A DNA stretch of 64,000 bases from Candidatus Brevundimonas colombiensis (GTDB lineage: Bacteria > Pseudomonadota > Alphaproteobacteria > Caulobacterales > Caulobacteraceae). Below the pieces are notes generated by a model. It did no database searches, was not told where the DNA came from, and was given only the letters and a program-made list of their open reading frames with translations. The translations under genes and the position numbers were made by a program. The stretch lies in NCBI GenBank assembly GCA_029202665.1, contig CP119326.1:1798001-1862000 (forward strand), given 5' to 3'. Below, piece by piece: positions 59,724 through 64,000 of this stretch. Each line of letters starts with the position of its first letter. Position 1 is the stretch's first letter.

Positions 59724-60058
59724 CCTCGCCGCTGGAGCATCCCGTCGTCGCTGAACCGCACGATGGCATCTTGTGGAAGGTGCTGGCCGAGATCGCGGCC
59801 GAGCGTCAGCGCCAAGTCGCACTTGGCCACTCGCTGGTTCTGGACGACGCCTATATCGATCGCGAACTGGCGCGCGCGGCTGGGGCCTACGCCCTGGACG
59901 CGGCCGGCCAGACCCACGCCTCGCTCTATTGGCCGTGGCCCGGTCACAGCTGGCAGCCCGGCGATCAGCGCCGTGATCTAGTCCGTGCGGCGGCCTTGGC
60001 CGTGGCCGAGATCGAGCGGCTGGACCGCGAGGCGGCGGTTGCGGAGGGCCTGGCCTGA
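59720..60058 (+). CDS. Hypothetical prophage protein, 112 residues
   Basis: Contains DGILWKVLAEIAAERQRQVALGHSLVLDDAYIDRELARAAGAYAL and YWPWPGHSWQPGDQRRDLVRAAALAVAEIERLDREA. The W-P-W-xxxxW-KP...RR-LV-A-AL...EI-RLDR pattern is common in phage accessory proteins of unknown function. The ATG at 59720 overlaps the DUF3164 stop (ATGA); an earlier in-frame start lies inside that gene. Its stop shares one base with the next start (60058). Confidence 0.75.
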   Translation: MTSPLEHPVVAEPHDGILWKVLAEIAAERQRQVALGHSLVLDDAYIDRELARAAGAYALDAAGQTHASLYWPWPGHSWQPGDQRRDLVRAAALAVAEIERLDREAAVAEGLA

Positions 60059-60285
60059 TGCTGCCCCCCGAAACCGTCCTGCTGATCCGGGCCAACGCGC
60101 TGATGCACACGCGCCGGGAAGTCCTGGCCGACTTCGAAGCCGAGACTGTGCGAGAGGCGCATGACCGCGTCGTCCTCGGACGCGGCGTCCTCTCGGCCGG
60201 GGAAGCTCGCGTGGTCGGCGACGCCCTGGCCGCCATGGTCGCCGCCCCACGCCAAGACCTGACGGCGGCGGGGATGGCGGCATGA
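60058..60285 (+). CDS. Hypothetical prophage protein, 75 residues
   Basis: Starts MLPPETVLLIRANALMHTRREVLADFEAETVREAHDRVVL and ends QDLTAAGMAA. Mostly helical. Overlaps both neighbours (TGATG at 60056-60060; ATGA at 60282). No family recognised. Confidence 0.65.
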   Translation: MLPPETVLLIRANALMHTRREVLADFEAETVREAHDRVVLGRGVLSAGEARVVGDALAAMVAAPRQDLTAAGMAA

Positions 60286-60791
60286 GCCGCGCCCCCGCCG
60301 TGCCTGCGGCCGTCCAGGCGGCGTTCGACCGCTTCTGGGCGGCCTATCCGCCCCGCCGCGACAATCCGAAGAAGCCGGCGTTGAAAGCCTTCGTCCAGCT
60401 GGTGACGGACGGGGCAGAACCGGAGGCGCTGGTCCGTGCGGCCGGCGCCTTCGCGGCCCATGTGAAGTCCAAGGGGTTCGACGCCCAGTTCACGCCCCAC
60501 GCCCGGACCTGGCTGGCGCAGGAGCGGTTCGAGGAATGGATGACGACGGAGGTTCCGGCCTCGGCCCAGCGCGCGGCTGGACCGAACCCTGAGCATCCGC
60601 TGGCCCCGCTGTATCCGCAGATCGGCGCGGCGGCCTGGGCGTCCTATGTCGCGCCGCTCACGATCACCATCAGCTTCCCCGGCGCCCGGATCGAAGCGCC
60701 GACGCGCACCGGCCTGGATCGGCTGCGGCAGAACTGGGGCCGCGAGATCGAGGCGCAGTTGGGGCGCGTGATGTGGGCGGTGCGGTCATGA
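60282..60791 (+). CDS. Phage replication-type protein with DnaA domain-I-like C-terminus
   Basis: A 169-residue protein. The N-terminal half (FDRFWAAYPPRRDNPKKPALKAFVQLV, PHARTWLAQERFEEW) is of the type found in phage replication organiser proteins. The C-terminal part, GAAAWASYVAPLTITISFPGARIEAPTRTGLDRLRQNWGREIEAQLGRV, follows the W..Y..PL...aPt......nY...I pattern of DnaA N-terminal domains. The DnaA C-terminal-like gene lies 254 bp further on. The role in a transposing phage is unclear. ATGA overlap on both ends. Confidence 0.72.
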   Translation: MSRAPAVPAAVQAAFDRFWAAYPPRRDNPKKPALKAFVQLVTDGAEPEALVRAAGAFAAHVKSKGFDAQFTPHARTWLAQERFEEWMTTEVPASAQRAAGPNPEHPLAPLYPQIGAAAWASYVAPLTITISFPGARIEAPTRTGLDRLRQNWGREIEAQLGRVMWAVRS

Positions 60792-61048
60792 CCCGCCCCT
60801 GCCGCTTCCTGGTCGCCGCCGACGCGTATCAGACCGGCGTCGATATGCGCCGCCTGTCGCCGACCCCGGCGCCCGCCATGTTGTGCGTCTGGGCGCACTA
60901 TCATCCCGACGCGGTCGCCAAGCTGGCAGACACGCCGCCCTGGCTGACGAAGGCGGCGCTGGCCGCCGATCTGTGGCGGCCCGGCCAGTGCGACCGTTGC
61001 CCCTGTTTCGAGGCGGGCGCAGCGATCGAACAGCCGAGGACGGCATGA
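60788..61048 (+). CDS. Hypothetical prophage protein with Cys-rich end, 86 residues
   Basis: Starts MTRPCRFLVAADAYQTGVDMRRLSPTPAPAMLCVWAHYHPD and ends PGQCDRCPCFEAGAAIEQPRTA. The CxxCxC (CDRCPC) group plus upstream Cys could hold a metal, as in small zinc-ribbon phage proteins; not recognised as a family. ATGA overlap with the previous gene and a 4-bp overlap with the DnaA-C-like gene. Confidence 0.65.
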   Translation: MTRPCRFLVAADAYQTGVDMRRLSPTPAPAMLCVWAHYHPDAVAKLADTPPWLTKAALAADLWRPGQCDRCPCFEAGAAIEQPRTA

Positions 61049-61440
61049 GGCGCGTCCTGATCCGCACGGTCATCGAAACCGCCGCGCGCCTGGAAGGCCT
61101 GACGGTGGACGAACTGCTGGCGCGCGATCAGAGCCGCGCCATCGCCCGCCCACGCCAGCGCGCCATGTATGTGTCGCGCCAACTGCGCCCCGATGTGAGC
61201 CTGCCGCGCCTGGGTCGGATTTTCGGCGGTCGAGACCATACGACCGTGATCCATGCCATCGACAAGGTCGGTCAGCGCATCAGAGCTGATGCGGACGAAG
61301 CGCAAGCCGTGAACGGCCTGCTGGCCCTGGCGTCAGACGACGAGCGGGCCTGGCTGAATGCGGAGATCGTGACGGCCGAACACCACCTGGCGAACTGCCG
61401 GTCGCGTCTGGCCCTGCTGACCGGGGAGCGGTCGGCATGA
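61045..61440 (+). CDS. DnaA domain-IV-like DNA-binding protein
   Basis: A 131-residue protein whose first 90 residues match the DnaA C-terminal domain: VIETAARLEGLTVDELLARDQSRAIARPRQRAMYVSRQL, SLPRLGRIFGGRDHTTVIHAIDKV. GGRDHTTVIHA is the DnaA-box recognition helix signature, fully preserved. There is no AAA+ domain. The C-terminal 35 residues (LNAEIVTAEHHLANCRSRLALL) are a short helix. It should bind DnaA-box-like DNA, either to recruit or compete with host DnaA, or act as a regulator. ATGA overlap at both ends. Confidence 0.88.
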   Translation: MRRVLIRTVIETAARLEGLTVDELLARDQSRAIARPRQRAMYVSRQLRPDVSLPRLGRIFGGRDHTTVIHAIDKVGQRIRADADEAQAVNGLLALASDDERAWLNAEIVTAEHHLANCRSRLALLTGERSA

Positions 61441-61964
61441 ACGCCTTGATTCCGGTCCATAGCCTGTCGGCCGACGAGATCGATCTGATGGCCCATGTCA
61501 TCGGCGACCATCGGTTCGGTCAGCGCAACAGGCTGGCGATTTTGAACAGGCTCGATCCCATCTGGGCGACGGTCAGGGGCCTTGCTGTCCGTGGATTGCT
61601 GACCATCGAACAGCCCGCCTGGGGCACCGGCTGGATCGTATCGGTCAGCACAGCGGGCGCCCGCGAACTGGTCCGCGTTGGCGCCATGACCGTGGCGGAC
61701 CTCGCCGTCGATGTCGATGTTTGGCTGGCGCGGCTGACGGGCCTCATTCGCTATCGCGAGGACTTGCTGGCGCGCTGGGGCGAAGCCTGCGCAGCCGACC
61801 TGTCATGCTGGGATGTGGCGCCCGACGAACCCTATGCCCGCGTCGCCGCTGCGATCCTGATCAAGCGCGGTCTGGTTGAGCAACGCGGGCCGGAAAGCCA
61901 CCGCGAGGTTTCAAGCCTCGGCCCTGACGCCCTTCTTATCCGCGCCCTTGGAGCCGCCAAATGA
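61437..61964 (+). CDS. Hypothetical prophage protein, 175 residues
   Basis: VHSLSADEIDLMAHVIGDHRFGQRNRLAILNRLDPIWATVRGLAVRGLLTIEQPAWGTGWIVSVSTAGARELVRVGAM looks like a winged-helix fold followed by a helical half (DVDVWLARLTGLIRYREDLLARW) and a second winged-like end (YARVAAAILIKRGLVEQRGPE). Possibly DNA-binding; no family recognised. ATGA overlap with both neighbours. Confidence 0.68.
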   Translation: MNALIPVHSLSADEIDLMAHVIGDHRFGQRNRLAILNRLDPIWATVRGLAVRGLLTIEQPAWGTGWIVSVSTAGARELVRVGAMTVADLAVDVDVWLARLTGLIRYREDLLARWGEACAADLSCWDVAPDEPYARVAAAILIKRGLVEQRGPESHREVSSLGPDALLIRALGAAK

Positions 61965-62245
61965 CCACCCGTAAACGCCGGAAGGCGACCCCGCGCGTCC
62001 AGACAAAACGCCTGCCCTGGGACGAACCGTTCTCCAAGCTCTTCCGCCTTTGCGGCGCAAACGGCTGGACACAGCCGAAGGACGTGCTGATCCGCGTCGG
62101 ATCGAGGACTTGGAGCTATGTCGCCGACTTCACGGCAGACGACGGCGCCGTGTGGCGCGCAACGGTTCGGATCGATCCCGTTCGCAAAGCCGTCCTGGAA
62201 GAGAAGATCGAAGTTCGCTACGTCATGAAGGCGAAGGCGGCATGA
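61961..62245 (+). CDS. Hypothetical prophage protein, 94 residues
   Basis: A basic N-terminus (TTRKRRKATPRVQTKRL) followed by LPWDEPFSKLFRLCGANGWTQPKDVLIRVGSRTWSYVADFTADDGAVWRATVRIDP, which reads as a small beta-sheet domain. Not recognised. ATGA overlap with the neighbours on both sides. Confidence 0.65.
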   Translation: MTTRKRRKATPRVQTKRLPWDEPFSKLFRLCGANGWTQPKDVLIRVGSRTWSYVADFTADDGAVWRATVRIDPVRKAVLEEKIEVRYVMKAKAA

Positions 62246-62760
62246 GCCCGCGCGCCGCCATCGCCAAGGTGAAGATCGCCGCCAAAGAACTCGGGCTGGA
62301 CGACGACACCTATCGCGCCATGCTGGCCCGGATCACGGGGCAGTCGTCCGCCGCCCATTGCAGCGAGGCGCAACTGGCCCGCGTCCTGGACGAGATGAAG
62401 GCCAAGGGGTGGAAGCCCCGCATCGTTCAGGGCGGTCGGAAGGGACCGCGCAGCAAGGTCCAGCCGGCGCAATCGCGCATGGCCAAGAAGGCGCGGGCCA
62501 TGTGGATTTCGCTGCACCAGCTGGGCGCCGTGCGCGATCCGCGCGAAAGCGCCCTGGAAGCCTTCGGCCGGCGTCAGCTGGGCGTGGACAAGCTGGTCTG
62601 GGCCGACGAGGGCCAGGCCTATCGTCTGATCGAGGCGCTGAAGGCCATGGCCGAACGTGCCGGCTGGGGACAAGACCTATACCTGGTTCCGCGCGATCAG
62701 CACGTCGCCGTGCTGAAGGCCCGGCTGGAAGCTGCCCTGGCGGCGAGGCGCGCCGAGTGA
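62242..62760 (+). CDS. GemA/gp16-family phage regulatory protein
   Basis: A 172-residue protein of the Mu gp16 (GemA) family: AAIAKVKIAAKELGLDDDTYRAMLARITGQSSAAHCSEAQLARVLDEMKAKGW at the start and KKARAMWISLHQLGAVRDPRESALEAFGRRQLGVDKLVWADEGQAYRLIEALKAMAER in the second half. In Mu this semi-essential early protein alters DNA relaxation and host gene expression. Position just before Mor matches Mu. The ATG overlaps the previous stop, and its own stop overlaps the next start (TGATG). Confidence 0.92.
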   Translation: MSPRAAIAKVKIAAKELGLDDDTYRAMLARITGQSSAAHCSEAQLARVLDEMKAKGWKPRIVQGGRKGPRSKVQPAQSRMAKKARAMWISLHQLGAVRDPRESALEAFGRRQLGVDKLVWADEGQAYRLIEALKAMAERAGWGQDLYLVPRDQHVAVLKARLEAALAARRAE

Positions 62761-62972
62761 TGGCGGGCGGCCTGTTCGAATGGGAAGCGGTGCGGAGGGC
62801 TCAGGCCGCCGTCGCCGACGCCCATGCCCGACAGGCCGCCGCCCAACGCCGCGCGCTGTTCGCCCCGCATGGCGTCAAGCGTCAGCGCGAGGCCGATCTG
62901 AAGGCGGCCGTCGCCGCCGCCCTGAACGCCGAACTGGCCCTGAGCGCCGCGTGCCGCGAGGCCGAGGCATGA
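62760..62972 (+). CDS. Hypothetical prophage protein, 70 residues
   Basis: An Ala/Arg-rich helical protein (LFEWEAVRRAQAAVADAHARQAAAQRRALFAPHGVKRQREADLKAAVAAALNAEL) whose heptads suggest a coiled-coil hairpin. Between GemA and Mor, sharing overlapping start/stop codons with each. No family recognised. Confidence 0.65.
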   Translation: MAGGLFEWEAVRRAQAAVADAHARQAAAQRRALFAPHGVKRQREADLKAAVAAALNAELALSAACREAEA

Positions 62973-63391
62973 GCGCCGCCGAGCCGACCTGGGCCGACTG
63001 GCCCGAACTGCTGCAACGGGTGGCGGAATGCTGCGGCGCCGGTGTGGCCCTGCGCCTGGCCCGATCCTACGGCGGCCGCGAGATCTATATTCCGACGCCC
63101 GAAGCGATCGACGAGGGCCATCACCTGGCCGTCGCGCTGGGCCTGGCCTCGGCCCGGCAGATGGCGGACGCGCTGCGCGTCGGCAAATTGCTGGTTCCGA
63201 TGGGGCCGACCTCGTCGCCCAAGCGTCGAGCGGCGGCCATTCGGCGGATGCGATCCGAAGGCGCCACCAATGCGGCGATCGCAAAAACGCTTGGCATCCA
63301 CCTTCGGACTGTGGAAGTTCGCCAGCAGCGTGATCGCGAAGCCGGCCTGGCCATCCGCGACGACGACACCCTGGACCTGTTCGACCGCTGA
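62969..63391 (+). CDS. Mor-family middle-operon transcription activator
   Basis: A 140-residue activator of phage middle/late genes. The dimerisation region with RLARSYGGREIYIPTPEAIDEGHHLAVALG and the C-terminal HTH (RRMRSEGATNAAIAKTLGIHLRTVEVRQQRDREA) match Mu Mor/C. In Mu, Mor is made from the early operon and turns on the middle promoter just downstream, which here would lie in the 107 bp before 63499. It closes the early operon. Confidence 0.9.
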   Translation: MSAAEPTWADWPELLQRVAECCGAGVALRLARSYGGREIYIPTPEAIDEGHHLAVALGLASARQMADALRVGKLLVPMGPTSSPKRRAAAIRRMRSEGATNAAIAKTLGIHLRTVEVRQQRDREAGLAIRDDDTLDLFDR

Positions 63392-63498
63392 TTTCAGCCG
63401 TGACCCCGAAACCTTTCGGGGTGTGTTGAAGCCCGCTGATCCGGCTCTGTTCCCTTGCGTCCGCGCAGGGCGGCGCGTCAGCAGGGCTTCACCTTTTC
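63392..63498 (+). promoter_or_regulatory. Early-operon end and probable Mor-dependent promoter region
   Basis: CCCCGAAA and TTTCGGGG (63404-63421) form an 8-bp hairpin just after the mor stop, without a strong T-run. The remaining bases before the next ATG are where a Mor-activated promoter would be expected by comparison with Mu. No consensus was identified. Confidence 0.45.
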
Positions 63499-64000
63499 AT
63501 GACACAGGGCCAACAGACCCGCCGCCCGACGCGCGGGGTTCGCAACAACAATCCGGGCAATATCGACCGCGTCGCCGGCACCAACTGGATCGGCGCGGCC
63601 AAGGATCAGACCGACCCGCGCTTCGTCGTCTTCATCTCGGCCGAGATGGGCGTTCGCGCCCTGGCCCGGACGCTGTTGACCTATTTCAAGCAGCACAAAC
63701 TCGCGACCGTTCGCGGCATCATCAACCGTTGGGCGCCGCCGCGCGAGAACAACACCGCCGCCTATATCGACGCCGTGTGTCGCGATGTCGGTCGCAGCCT
63801 GGGTCGCACCATCAACGCCGACCAAAGGCTGGACGTGGACACCGTCGCGGTGATGCGGCCCCTGGTCGTCGCCATCATCGCCCATGAAAACGCCGGCTTC
63901 GCCTATCCGGCCGGGGTGATCGACGAGGGCCTGCGTCTGGCGGGCGTCGCCGACGCCAAGGCCCGTCCGCTGCTGAAGGCGGGGGAAATCCAGGGCATCC
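63499..64000 (+). CDS. Phage lytic/structural enzyme, P5-like, partial (runs off window)
   Basis: The ATG at 63499 opens a frame to the window edge (167 codons seen). GVRNNNPGNIDRVAGTNWIGAA, DPRFVVFISAEMGVRALARTLLTYF, IINRWAPPRENNTAAYIDAV and MRPLVVAIIAHENAG are the blocks of the phage P5-type family, associated with virion peptidoglycan degradation or endolysin function. The RNNNPGN motif is the family hallmark. First gene after Mor, where Mu places its lysozyme. The C-terminus is outside the window. Confidence 0.82.
   Translation, partial: MTQGQQTRRPTRGVRNNNPGNIDRVAGTNWIGAAKDQTDPRFVVFISAEMGVRALARTLLTYFKQHKLATVRGIINRWAPPRENNTAAYIDAVCRDVGRSLGRTINADQRLDVDTVAVMRPLVVAIIAHENAGFAYPAGVIDEGLRLAGVADAKARPLLKAGEIQGI

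Larger units (their letters stand above)
51408..64000 (+). mobile_element. Mu-like transposable prophage, left part (right end outside window)
   Basis: The gene order is that of Mu-type phages: a divergently transcribed repressor, Ner, early genes, MuA transposase (55613), MuB ATPase (57677), DUF3164, gp16/GemA (62242), Mor (62969), then a lytic enzyme. The left terminus is placed near 51408, where a chromosomal repeat is interrupted by TGTTAGGGGACATTAG; Mu-type ends begin with TG. Start codons overlap stop codons through most of the early block, giving one tight operon. The prophage continues beyond 64000, so head and tail genes are not visible. Confidence 0.93.

Noticed and set aside
63042..63887. 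281-codon plus-strand frame across mor and the lytic gene
   Set aside because: It is out of phase with both recognised proteins and has shadow-type composition.

Overview
The window looks like chromosome from a high-GC alphaproteobacterium of the Caulobacteraceae, most likely Brevundimonas or a close relative. This is inferred from gene content: an F1-ATPase inhibitor zeta subunit, split glycyl-tRNA synthetase (glyQ/glyS), pyruvate phosphate dikinase, an ETF-ubiquinone oxidoreductase, a 67K-type SppA, and a dcw cluster running mraZ-rsmH-ftsL-ftsI-murE-murF-mraY-murD-ftsW-murG. No species marker was compared.

1-20 kb holds housekeeping genes. Purine genes lie on the minus strand (purC-purS, and purU-hypoxanthine DNA glycosylase-purB). 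A guanidine-II (mini-ykkC) riboswitch sits before a sugE/gdx exporter. These are followed by a lytic transglycosylase, family-4 uracil-DNA glycosylase, ETF-QO, a TPR protein, ispE and glyQ-glyS. glyS carries an in-frame stretch of unusual composition. 20-36 kb holds ppdK, a porin-like protein, a KAS III enzyme next to a KpsC-like capsule gene, small metabolic genes, and an island scar at tRNA-Ile(CAU) with a low-GC hydrolase and an integrase tail. panD, sppA, an amidase and a toxin-antitoxin pair follow. 36.9-49.7 kb holds RNase P RNA, then a long leader with four 10-bp-phased TGGG repeats (a probable MraZ operator) and the dcw cluster. After murG the expected murC is absent. Instead there is an MscS-type channel, a DUF559 nuclease gene and the left end of a prophage.

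51.4-64 kb is the left part of a Mu-like transposable prophage that runs off the window. It contains a CI-type repressor, Ner, a ParB-like protein, MuA transposase, MuB ATPase, DUF3164, two proteins resembling the N- and C-terminal parts of DnaA, GemA/gp16, Mor, and the start of a lytic or structural enzyme. Two minus-strand genes at the extreme left look like lysogenic cargo.

Palindromic repeats of three sequence families lie between many genes. Both DUF559 nuclease genes are bounded by perfect inverted copies of one repeat family. This is the best candidate here for an undescribed mobile nuclease-repeat unit. Other candidates are the ParB-like phage gene with a perfect 12-bp-arm palindrome inside it, and the split DnaA-like pair.
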